Source of the DNA: Desulfocapsa sp.
GTDB taxonomy: Bacteria > Desulfobacterota > Desulfobulbia > Desulfobulbales > Desulfocapsaceae
Length of the DNA: 33,285 bases
NCBI GenBank assembly: GCA_013792135.1
Contig: VMSP01000043.1
Location: 1-33,285 of the forward strand
Direction: 5' to 3'
In this document: one piece after another, positions 26,856 through 33,285 of the stretch
Position numbering within the stretch: the stretch's first letter is position 1
Layout of the letters: each line of letters opens with the position of its first letter
Notes under the pieces: model-generated
Seen by the model: only the letters and a program-made list of their open reading frames with translations
Told to the model about the DNA's origin: nothing
Databases searched by the model: none
Made by a program: the position numbers and the translations under genes

Positions 26856-27676
26856 CACTCTTCTTCCCGGGCATAAAAGGCAATGGTGTTCACCAGCGTA
26901 TAACGGAAAAGGCGGGCGATGGGATTTCCCTTAAACAACCGGGAGAAAACCGACAATCTTCTCCCGCCGATAATCATCAGCTGAGACTCATGGTGCGCCA
27001 GATGGTGCAGGATCTGATCGACCTCATTTTTGGCCAGGGCATGTTTGATCCGCAAAGGGATGCCCAGAAGCGTGAAACCTTTTGCGTAGTGGCTGAGCCG
27101 CTCGTTGGTTTTCTGGAAAAGCGCCTTGGTGCGGCCGATATCAAAGTCTGCCAGACGTCGGTTTCCTGCCAGGGAGATGCTGTAGATCTCCGTGCCTGCG
27201 CCAAAGGCCTTGGCAATGGAGCTTACGAAAATGAATTTTTTAACGGAGAGGCGATCTTCGCGGATGGGCAGGAGGATATTTTGGGTTCGTGAGGCAGCAC
27301 CCACATGCGCCACCCGGACGATGGCCAGATCAACCGGCAGATGCAACCGGGTAAGTTTGTCGCTGAGCGAGTTCTCAAAGAAGCTCTTACGCATCCGGGT
27401 GCTGCAGAAGAGAATATCGGCGTTGGTTTTCAGAAGATGGGCCTGAATGACCGGTGCCGGCTCTCCTTGCAGAAAGATCCGTTCGATTTTGACCTGATAT
27501 TGTTCGGCCGCCTCTTCGATGGCCGCCATGCTCGTTTCCACCTCTTCCCGGCTATCGTCGGGATTTTCAACATGGAGCAGAGTCAGGGTGTAGTTAAAGA
27601 GAGCTGCGTAGCGCAGAGCATAAAGCGCCGCTATGTCCGAAGTGACAAGACCGTTGACCGCTGCGATGACTTTCAT
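26855..27676 (-). CDS. UspA-type universal stress protein, two-lobed, coupled to the P-type ATPase
   Basis: 273 residues from ATG 27676 (MKVIAAVNG); an upstream frame to 27712 is not needed because AGGAGG lies nine bases before this ATG. The first lobe (1-125) starts on the Usp strand and ends with DILFCSTRMRKS...LPVDLAIVRV; the second (about 130-270) starts ILLPIREDRLSVKKFIFVSSIA and ends with LMIIGGRRLSVFSRLF. The classic ATP motif G-x2-G-x9-G-S/T is poorly preserved. Usp proteins bind ATP or other nucleotides and often regulate transporters. The 1-base overlap with the ATPase gene indicates translational coupling. Confidence 0.82.
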   Translation of the reverse strand: MKVIAAVNGLVTSDIAALYALRYAALFNYTLTLLHVENPDDSREEVETSMAAIEEAAEQYQVKIERIFLQGEPAPVIQAHLLKTNADILFCSTRMRKSFFENSLSDKLTRLHLPVDLAIVRVAHVGAASRTQNILLPIREDRLSVKKFIFVSSIAKAFGAGTEIYSISLAGNRRLADFDIGRTKALFQKTNERLSHYAKGFTLLGIPLRIKHALAKNEVDQILHHLAHHESQLMIIGGRRLSVFSRLFKGNPIARLFRYTLVNTIAFYAREEE

Positions 27677-27677
27677 G

Positions 27678-27691
27678 GAGGTGTGCCTCCT
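27678..27691 (-). promoter_or_regulatory. Stem-loop hiding the uspA ribosome site
   Basis: In the mRNA, GGAGG-CACA-CCTCC lies directly before the ATG; the ribosome site AGGAGG is itself the 5' arm. The five G-C-rich pairs could block translation until melted. Confidence 0.45.
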
Positions 27692-27712
27692 CTTTGTGGC
27701 CGGGACGGCCAT

Positions 27713-27961
27713 GAGGGTGGGCCATCTGTATCACCAATGCCCTTATCACCTCAAATTTTATGATACCTTACTGGAATCTACCAAACAACAGAAAAAAAGG
27801 ACCTGATTTTTCAGACCATTAAAGATGATATTGAATGATACGGGATTGTTCAATGGTCAAGGGTGACCTTCCCCCTAAAAACTATACCATTGGAAATGGT
27901 TATCGAAGCGCCGCGAACCCTTGATAACGGTTGGCTATGTAGCGGTGCCGGTAAAGCGATC
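27713..27961. other. AT-rich spacer, no gene seen
   Basis: It holds only a small inverted repeat ACCATT-GGA-AATGGT near 27889-27903. Base composition shifts to GC-rich as the hydrolase remnant starts. Confidence 0.45.
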
Positions 27962-28270
27962 TCAGGTTTTAAGGAATGCCAGCAGGTCGGCGTTGAGCTG
28001 GTCTTTGTGCGTGTATGCGAGGCCATGGGGTGCGCCCGCGTAAATCTTCAGGGTCGCGCCCTTGACCAGTTTTGCTGGAAAGATGCCTGCGGCACCGATC
28101 GGTACGATCTGGTCGTCGTCACCATGAATGATCAGCGTCGGCACGTCGAACTTCTTGAGGTCTTCGGTGAAATCCGTCTCGGAGAACGCCTTGATGCAGT
28201 CGAAGGTGTTCTTGTGACCGGCCTAGATCCCCTGAAGCCAGAACGAGTCGATCATGCCCATCGACCGCCT
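27962..28270 (-). pseudogene. Alpha/beta hydrolase (chloroperoxidase/esterase type) remnant
   Basis: Minus-strand translation from about 28260 gives MGMIDSFWLQGI, a TAG stop, then [38 protein letters not shown] and the C-terminus [24 protein letters not shown]. This is the last third of a cofactor-free haloperoxidase-like hydrolase, with the catalytic Asp (HGDDDQIVP) and His (APHGL) still present. The nucleophile half is missing and the stop breaks what is left. The stretch is visibly GC-richer than its neighbours, which points to foreign origin. Confidence 0.8.
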
Positions 28271-28340
28271 TAATCAGCGCGCTTCGAACTCCACCGCCAC
28301 CACTTCCACAGGCTGCCGCTACCTCTCTCGGCTAAGCCCT

Positions 28341-28533
28341 TTACTTCCCTATATGAATCGTTGAGATGTTTCCTATGAGTCCGAAGACATTCAAGAGCCA
28401 TATAATCACCAAAATAACCACTACCACATTCAATATTTTCTTTATGGTAGACTGCATCGGTATATAGCTGTTAATCACCCCATAGGATCACTCCAACGAC
28501 AACCAAAACAATCACTAATTGAATCAATGGCAT
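28341..28533 (-). pseudogene. Small membrane protein gene (Thivi_2564 type) with a +1 frameshift
   Basis: ATG 28533 follows AGGAG. The frame reads MPLIQLVIVLVVVGVILWGD and stops. Dropping one G from the GGGG run (plus-strand C run 28478-28481) continues it as LWVINSYIPMQSTIKKILN, VVVVILVIIWLLNVFGL and IGNISTIHIGK to TAA at 28341, a normal protein of this two-helix family, about 63 residues. Length 193 is 3n+1. Either a real mutation or a base-call error in the G run. The family's function is unknown to me. Confidence 0.8.
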
Positions 28534-28710
28534 AGATTGTCTCCTTTTTAGCTTGTTTTGTTCTATTAACTGGAGTTTAGAGTTTCATAATGATTCCCAT
28601 CGTCATGATGGGGACGGGCAATTTCTCGTTATATTGTTTTCTGACATAGAAAAAACCTGATATTTTGCGATCGATTGCTTATCTAGCGGCAACGCGGGCT
28701 CAATCCCCCT

Positions 28711-29000
28711 GTGTTTCTTTTCGTATTTCACAGTATCTTCTATTGAATTTTATTCAAACAGGATTTTAGTAGAGAAAGATGTCCCTTGGAAAGATTCAAG
28801 CTCGTGCAATACAGGGTGACTTAACCTTTTTCGTGATTGAGACAATTGGGTGGTGTCACTCCAATCGGTGGGATAAAAACTCTCGAATAGACTATTTTGT
28901 GCGGTCATGCTGTCCTCCTTCTTCTTTTATAGAAAAAACAGGATGTTGATGACCTTATTATACCATAAGCTCGATCGTTATTTTATTACGTATACAGTAG
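28711..29000 (-). mobile_element. Internally deleted element containing both repeat ends and a 52-residue ORF
   Basis: On the minus strand it begins with the 16690-type block (28835-29000), with promoter-like TATAAT, AAGGAGG and ATG 28908. It ends with the 12308-type block (28711-28766). The frame between (28908 to 28750) is MTAQNSLFESFYPTDWSD..., then SQSRKRLSHPVLHELESFQG, then STKILFE and stop, 52 residues. Since the two ends also exist apart in the window, this copy looks like a deletion derivative of a longer element whose protein began MTAQNSLFES and ended ILFE. A true small gene is the alternative. I do not recognise the parent. Confidence 0.6.
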
Positions 29001-29027
29001 TAGTGGTGCGAGATTGGTTATGTTGTG

Positions 29028-29130
29028 TGTTTTCTTCTCTGTTTGCTTTTCTTCCCTCCTTTTGTAGTTCTTAATTTTTGTCTCTTCTTCCTCCTTTTTC
29101 TTTGGATTTTGTTCTTTTTCTTCCTGTTTG
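29028..29130. other. Pyrimidine-rich tract at the left edge of the RIT region
   Basis: About 100 bases are almost only T and C on the plus strand, apart from scattered G. The opposite strand would encode an Arg/Lys-rich tail (RKRRKKRQK), part of a 90-codon minus frame (29018-29290) that I do not believe to be a gene. Confidence 0.55.
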
Positions 29131-29159
29131 GCCGATAAGTACCGGGAAAGTACTCATAA

Positions 29160-29278
29160 CCAACAAAAGACCCGAAGTAACCACCACTTCGAGCCTTTTG
29201 TTGGACATCCCGTAAATACGGAAGCCCAACAAGCACCTTCATATATTCATGGCTTCCGTATTTGTTCAAGTACGGAAG
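29160..29278. repeat. Palindrome array in front of the RIT operon
   Basis: There are three stems. First, CCAACAAAAG (29160-29169) pairs with CTTTTGTTGG (29195-29204), with CGAAGT/ACTTCG inside. Second, AAATACGGAAGCC (29214-29226) pairs with GGCTTCCGTATTT (29251-29263), 13 perfect bases. Third, CTTCCGTA (29253-29260) pairs with TACGGAAG (29271-29278). Stems two and three share bases 29253-29260 and exclude one another; the third covers the sequence just before ATG 29280. TACGGAAG thus occurs three times, once inverted, as recombinase or regulator binding sites often do. Confidence 0.8.
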
Positions 29279-29279
29279 A

Positions 29280-29705
29280 ATGGAAATCATTCTACTGAAG
29301 ACTGTTTCGTGCAGTCGGTGTGCCAGGATTTTTTATATCTGCCAGAGCTGTTGGCGAGGGCAGGCCTATTGTTGTGATGCTTGTCGACAGGCATCACAAC
29401 GAGAAGCACACTGTCTGACACAAAGGAAATATCGCCAAACAGCAAAAGGTCGGGAGACCCACCGGCAAGCGGAAAGAAGGCGAAGAATGCACGATCCCGA
29501 AAAAACCGTGGCTGATACATCTTCAATACCTGCTATTGAACATGATAGATTACCTCCAGATCGCCTGTTTATCGTTCCTCGTTGCCATTTTTGCGGTGAA
29601 AAAGGTGTGGTTGTGGAACATTTTCCACGACGGGGCTATGGAAAAAGAAATTCAGTAACCAATATCAAGTCATTTTGTCATCCTGGAGGCGCACATGATC
29701 AATAA
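29280..29705 (+). CDS. Small zinc-finger protein at the head of the recombinase operon
   Basis: 141 residues from ATG 29280 (a TTG at 29262 is less likely). Two cysteine groups: CSRCARIFYICQSCWRGQAY then CCDACRQASQ (a zinc ribbon of CxxC pairs), and CHFCGEKGVVVEHF near the end. In between is a strongly basic helix (RKYRQTAKGRETHRQAERRRR). This looks like a DNA- or RNA-binding protein. It overlaps the next gene by 11 bases, and GGAAG before the ATG lies in a hairpin arm. I do not know a named function; association with the recombinases suggests a role in the element's transposition or its control. Confidence 0.7.
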   Translation: MEIILLKTVSCSRCARIFYICQSCWRGQAYCCDACRQASQREAHCLTQRKYRQTAKGRETHRQAERRRRMHDPEKTVADTSSIPAIEHDRLPPDRLFIVPRCHFCGEKGVVVEHFPRRGYGKRNSVTNIKSFCHPGGAHDQ

Positions 29706-30114
29706 AAACCCCCTTGTTAGCAATCGCATCAGGAAGATAGACGAAAGTTTTGCCTGGATCAGTCACAGCTTTCTTAGAAGGGGATTTTTTACCAGCCTCA
29801 CCCAAAATGAATTGCTCCTGTATTTTTTCCTGGTTCTTGTGGCCGATCGCCAAGGACTTTCCTATTACCACTATGACAAGATCTGCTCTTTGCTCTGTTT
29901 TTCTGTAGATGACTATATTGTTGTCCGCGATCAGTTGATAGAAAAAGACCTGATTGCCTTTGACGGCAACTTTTTTCAAGTCCTCTCTTTGCCGCAAATC
30001 ACTGTGAATCAATCCGCCAAGTTGCTTAAAAACCAAGACGACATGGAAACATTTGATCCTGCCACAATCAGGCAAATACTCCGCAGACAATTCAACCGTG
30101 ACCATGAATCATAA
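29695..30114 (+). CDS. Small helix-turn-helix-like accessory protein
   Basis: 139 residues from ATG 29695, overlapping the zinc-finger gene by 11 bases. The sequence FFTSLTQNELLLYFFLVLVAD, then SYYHYDKICSLLCFSVDDYIVV and DQLIEKDLIAFDGNFFQVLSLP has the helix/helix/wing order of a winged helix protein of replication-initiator or MarR-like shape. The tail (FDPATIRQILRRQFNRDHES) is basic. It overlaps the first recombinase start by 11 bases. Probable DNA-binding partner of the recombinases, by inference. Confidence 0.65.
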   Translation: MINKNPLVSNRIRKIDESFAWISHSFLRRGFFTSLTQNELLLYFFLVLVADRQGLSYYHYDKICSLLCFSVDDYIVVRDQLIEKDLIAFDGNFFQVLSLPQITVNQSAKLLKNQDDMETFDPATIRQILRRQFNRDHES

Positions 30115-31285
30115 GGATTCGAAAAGACTCTCGCAGGCAGTTGATCAATATCTCCTGCAGCGGATCGAACAGGGATATCCGGATACGTACGTCAACACTA
30201 AGTGCAAGATCCTTCAGCATTTCTGCCTTTTTGTGGAGCGGCAGCCAAAAGAATGGGACGAAATATTTACCCTTGAAATATTGAAAGAATTTATGCAGCA
30301 AGGCAACAGTAATGAACGACGACGCGCAGTTCGGGGGCTGGCAAAGTTCCTGTATCAACTGAAGCAAATCTCTCGTCCCATTCCGTTAAAATCAAGACAA
30401 AAACTACCGGGCATTTTTGAGGACTATCTGCATTATTGCGCCACTGCCCGTTATGATACAGAAAAAACGGCACAACATATCCGGCGAGTTCTCGAGGCCT
30501 TCTATCACTATCTGGGGCGGAATAATCTCAACCTTTCGGCAATAACCATAGAGAGAATAGACGCCTTCAATCAGGAATATAATGTAGCTTATGCCCGGCA
30601 GAGCCAAAAACTTAACCGGAGCTGCCTCAAGCTTTTCCTGAAATATCTATACAATGAGCATCGTGTGCTCAAACGCGACATTGCCGCATTGCTCAACCCT
30701 CCGCGAATATTTCATCGGACAAAAGCACCCTGTTTCCTGCGTACTGATGAAATCCAACAACTCTTTGATCACATGACACTTTCAACACCTGCGGACTTAC
30801 GAACCAATGCCATAATTCATATAGCGTATACTATGGGGCTGCGCCCTCAGGAAATTTGTAGACTAACCCTGGATGATATTCAATTCAGCAAGGCAGAGAT
30901 GCACATAAAACATCGTAAGGCCGGCTCCCCGGTCACGCTGCCAATTCCACTGAAGACACTCAAGGCTATTGTCGCCTATCTAGTCGGAGGACGCCCTGAG
31001 AATAACTATCGCGAGCTTTTCCTGCAATGCCAGCGTCCCAACGGGCCTGTCAACCAACCGAATGTGTCCTATGCCATAAAAACATGTATGCGGAAGGCTG
31101 GTTTGCCTAAAGAGGCTACCCCCTATCGGCTGCGGCACACCCATGCACAGCATCTGCTGGAGGCTGGAGTCTCTGTCTTTGAGATCAAGGAAATGCTTGG
31201 TCATGACGACATCGAGGCGACCAAAAGATATCTCCATATTCATATCAAACTCATGAAGAGGGTTATTCTTGGTGAACTCGTTTGA
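30104..31285 (+). CDS. ritA: Tyrosine recombinase, RIT first gene (RitA-like)
   Basis: 393 residues from ATG 30104, which overlaps the previous stop. An N-terminal SAM-like core-binding domain (about 75-190) and a C-terminal catalytic domain with R (GLRPQEICRL), K (HRKAGSPVTLP), RLRHTHAQHLLEAG, LGH and nucleophile Tyr in ATKRYLHIH. The first His of the usual HxxRH box is Tyr here (PYRLRH). An extra N-terminal segment of some 70 residues makes it the longest of the three, as in known RIT elements. It cuts and rejoins DNA through a phosphotyrosine. Confidence 0.9.
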   Translation: MNHKDSKRLSQAVDQYLLQRIEQGYPDTYVNTKCKILQHFCLFVERQPKEWDEIFTLEILKEFMQQGNSNERRRAVRGLAKFLYQLKQISRPIPLKSRQKLPGIFEDYLHYCATARYDTEKTAQHIRRVLEAFYHYLGRNNLNLSAITIERIDAFNQEYNVAYARQSQKLNRSCLKLFLKYLYNEHRVLKRDIAALLNPPRIFHRTKAPCFLRTDEIQQLFDHMTLSTPADLRTNAIIHIAYTMGLRPQEICRLTLDDIQFSKAEMHIKHRKAGSPVTLPIPLKTLKAIVAYLVGGRPENNYRELFLQCQRPNGPVNQPNVSYAIKTCMRKAGLPKEATPYRLRHTHAQHLLEAGVSVFEIKEMLGHDDIEATKRYLHIHIKLMKRVILGELV

Positions 31286-32258
31286 AAGTTTCCTGGCGGC
31301 ACAGATGGAAAGCTACTCCGAATATCGCTGTAGTCTTGGCTATTCCGCAGAAGCAATGGACAGTCTGAGGCGATTAGATCGTTACCTGGTAACGAAGAAT
31401 GTTACCACGCTCAAGACACTGACACCTTTCTTCTTTCTGCAGATGCGGACTGATCTTGCGATAAATCAGAATACAATAAATAGAGTAATCTATGCCTTGC
31501 GTGGCTTTTTTCAATATCTCGTACGGATTGAGTTCTGTCAGCATAATCCACTTGCCGGAATTCCCCGTTTCAAGGAAAACAACCTTATCCCTTTTATTTT
31601 CTCCGACCAAGAGAGTGAACATCTGCTCGAAGCAACATGGAGACAGGTTCGTAGAGAAAAACAGGCTTTCTTCCTCAAGGACATGAGTTGTTGCCTGGCT
31701 CTACAGCTTCTGGCGCGTTGTGGCTTGCGGATCTCTGAACCCCTGCGACTGAAACTCAAGGATTTTAGATCTGACGAAAGGACAATCTATATTAGAGAAA
31801 CAAAATTCCGTAAAGATCGTTTGATCCCCATCCCCATCCCTGTTGATGTAGCAAAGCATCTGTCGGATTACCTCTCCCTTCGCAACACCTTGCTACCTTC
31901 AGATAATCGGAATCCGTACCTTCTGGTCAGCGATCCCGTTAAGGGACTGCATAATCAACAAGTACGTAATTTTTTCCATCAGGCTGTTAGAAAAATCGGA
32001 CTTGCTCAACCCAAACGGGTTATCGGCAACACCAACATCAGCGCCCCAACCCCACACAGTCTACGGCATTCCTTTGCGGTCAACACCCTCAGGCGGATAA
32101 CAGCGAGAGGTGATTCGCCACAGAGTGCGCTTTCAGTTCTTGCGGTATACATGGGACACAAAAAATACACCTATACAATCTATTACCTCAAACTGATCGA
32201 TGCAGACCAGCGTCGGAATCTCGTTGATTTTATGACTACGTATCCAGCGAAGCTATGA
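31272..32258 (+). CDS. ritB: Tyrosine recombinase, RIT second gene (RitB-like)
   Basis: 328 residues from GTG 31272, with GAGGG ten bases upstream, overlapping ritA by 14 bases; TTG 31269 is an alternative. Catalytic residues are complete: R in ARCGLRISEPLRL, K in ETKFRKDRLIPIP, HSLRHSFAVNTLRR, MGH in VYMGHKKYTYT and Tyr in TIYYLKL. The N-terminal core-binding domain starts FLAAQMESYSEYRCSLGYS. It differs strongly from both neighbours, so the trio did not arise by recent duplication. Confidence 0.9.
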   Translation: MNSFESFLAAQMESYSEYRCSLGYSAEAMDSLRRLDRYLVTKNVTTLKTLTPFFFLQMRTDLAINQNTINRVIYALRGFFQYLVRIEFCQHNPLAGIPRFKENNLIPFIFSDQESEHLLEATWRQVRREKQAFFLKDMSCCLALQLLARCGLRISEPLRLKLKDFRSDERTIYIRETKFRKDRLIPIPIPVDVAKHLSDYLSLRNTLLPSDNRNPYLLVSDPVKGLHNQQVRNFFHQAVRKIGLAQPKRVIGNTNISAPTPHSLRHSFAVNTLRRITARGDSPQSALSVLAVYMGHKKYTYTIYYLKLIDADQRRNLVDFMTTYPAKL

Positions 32259-33274
32259 AACTTTCAGTCTGCATTCACCAATTCTTTGAGCAGTATCTAC
32301 CTCGGATCAAAGGGTGCGGGACCAATACGACCAAGAGCTACCGTGATGCCTTCTCTCTTTTTTTGCCCTTTGCCAGGGATACACTTGGAACTCCCATCGA
32401 TTCTTTGCAGGTTGAGCAACTCACCCCGGAACTGATTGTGAACTTTCTTGGTTGGCTCGAAAAAGAGCGGGAAAATGGTGCCAGAACCAGAAATCACCGA
32501 CTGGCGGCCTTAAAATCACTGGCCAAGATGATTCTCTATATGCATCCGAACAAGAGAGAGGTTGCAGAAAGGATATTGGATATTCCCAAAAAGCGTTACC
32601 ACAAAAATATAATCGGCTTTCTTTATCAGGAAGAAATTCTGGCTGTCCTTGATTCGGTCGATCTCACTTCAGCACAAGGCTTCAGAGATTATACCATCCT
32701 CCATTTGCTTTTCGACTCCGGTGCCAGGGCCAGCGAAGTGGCAACTCTCGACCTTGATTTTTTTGATCCACAGAAAAAAACGCTGGCCATTCTCGGTAAG
32801 GGAGGCCGCTTCAGAATGATAAATCTCTGGCCCAAAACGACAGATCTTCTTTGCCAGTATATCAAGAAGTACCGGATTATACAGCATACTCTCTATCGGA
32901 ATCGTTTGTTTCCCAATCAGCAGGGAAAGGAATTTACCCGGCACGGAATATATCGGCTCTGTCGAAAATATCTGGAAAAAGTCCTGCCGGTAAAACGGTT
33001 GCAAGACATCAATCCTGCCCACAGTTTCAGACATTCCTGTGCGGTAAATATGCTCTTGGCCGGTCACCCCATATCTGACATAAAAAACCGTCTCGGTCAT
33101 GAAAGCGTAAATTCAACAATGGTCTATCTACATCTTGATTTAGGGCACCGACAGCAGATCCAGAAAAAATTTATCACCTACACACAGTCACTGACCAATC
33201 AAGATGACAAGATAGATGAATTGATCGACTGGAAGAACAAGGAGGAAATTTTAAATTGGCTTGATAGCCTTTAG
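32255..33274 (+). CDS. ritC: Tyrosine recombinase, RIT third gene (RitC-like)
   Basis: 339 residues from ATG 32255, overlapping ritB by four bases (ATGA). Catalytic residues: R in DSGARASEVATL, K in LGKGGRFRMINL, HSFRHSCAVNML, LGH in NRLGHESVNST and Tyr in MVYLHLDLGH. It resembles XerC/XerD in the catalytic half. The stop lies 11 bases before the window end, so the right terminus of the element is not visible. Confidence 0.9.
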   Translation: MKLSVCIHQFFEQYLPRIKGCGTNTTKSYRDAFSLFLPFARDTLGTPIDSLQVEQLTPELIVNFLGWLEKERENGARTRNHRLAALKSLAKMILYMHPNKREVAERILDIPKKRYHKNIIGFLYQEEILAVLDSVDLTSAQGFRDYTILHLLFDSGARASEVATLDLDFFDPQKKTLAILGKGGRFRMINLWPKTTDLLCQYIKKYRIIQHTLYRNRLFPNQQGKEFTRHGIYRLCRKYLEKVLPVKRLQDINPAHSFRHSCAVNMLLAGHPISDIKNRLGHESVNSTMVYLHLDLGHRQQIQKKFITYTQSLTNQDDKIDELIDWKNKEEILNWLDSL

Positions 33275-33285
33275 GGGGCTTCTTG

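Noticed and set aside
29018-29290. 90-codon minus ORF ending in Arg/Lys-rich sequence
   Set aside because: It reads through the palindrome array and the pyrimidine tract, lacks a ribosome site, and its composition follows from those repeats.
1-33285. CRISPR arrays, tRNA and rRNA genes
   Set aside because: No regularly spaced repeats, cloverleaf-like sequence or rRNA signatures were seen by eye on either strand.

Overview
This 33.3-kb window reads like chromosome from an anaerobic or facultative Gram-negative bacterium of the Desulfobacterota (former Deltaproteobacteria) type. I infer this from gene content, not from a marker gene: a short ThiF-family enzyme, a GEMM-I c-di-GMP riboswitch, hybrid kinase and diguanylate cyclase genes, two Trk/Ktr potassium systems and a trio of tyrosine recombinases. 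No rRNA, tRNA or CRISPR array was seen.

Left part (1-8057). A ClC chloride channel (minus, 5'-truncated, leaving the window) abuts a sterol-desaturase-type gene (minus) that lost its C-terminus; the two appear joined by a deletion. Then on the plus strand come a VKOR-thioredoxin fusion, a ThiF-like adenylyltransferase, an LTA-synthase/MdoB-type phosphoglycerol transferase, and an ACT-domain regulator next to a UPF0210 protein. From 8347 to 9395 there is a scar of two broken insertion sequences: an IS630 fragment with an internal stop, abutted by an IS3-type orfB fragment.

Signalling part (9827-16520, plus). A periplasmic ligand-binding protein is followed at once by a membrane diguanylate cyclase with intact GGDEF and I-site. 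Next is a hybrid histidine kinase. Then a GEMM-I riboswitch whose 3' strand overlaps a rho-independent terminator stands before a secreted protein of unknown function. A synthase, an RNA sensor and an effector of c-di-GMP thus lie within 6.7 kb.

Ion part (16949-27676). On the minus strand are ktrB-like, ktrA-like and a HAMP membrane protein; a 143-bp MITE-like element with a 5-bp target duplication sits between the first two and supplies the stop codon of ktrB. On the plus strand is a trkA-trkH pair. On the minus strand again, a UspA protein is coupled to a P-type ATPase with a Na,K-ATPase-like M4 motif. Together this is a potassium/cation homeostasis island.

Right part (27713-33285). This is debris followed by a mobile element: an alpha/beta-hydrolase remnant, a frameshifted small membrane protein gene, and a deletion derivative of an unknown element whose two ends also occur separately at 12308 and 16690. 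After a pyrimidine-rich tract and a set of competing palindromes come five overlapping genes: a zinc-finger protein, a small helical protein and three different tyrosine recombinases. This is a RIT (recombinase in trio) element with two extra genes; its right end lies outside the window.
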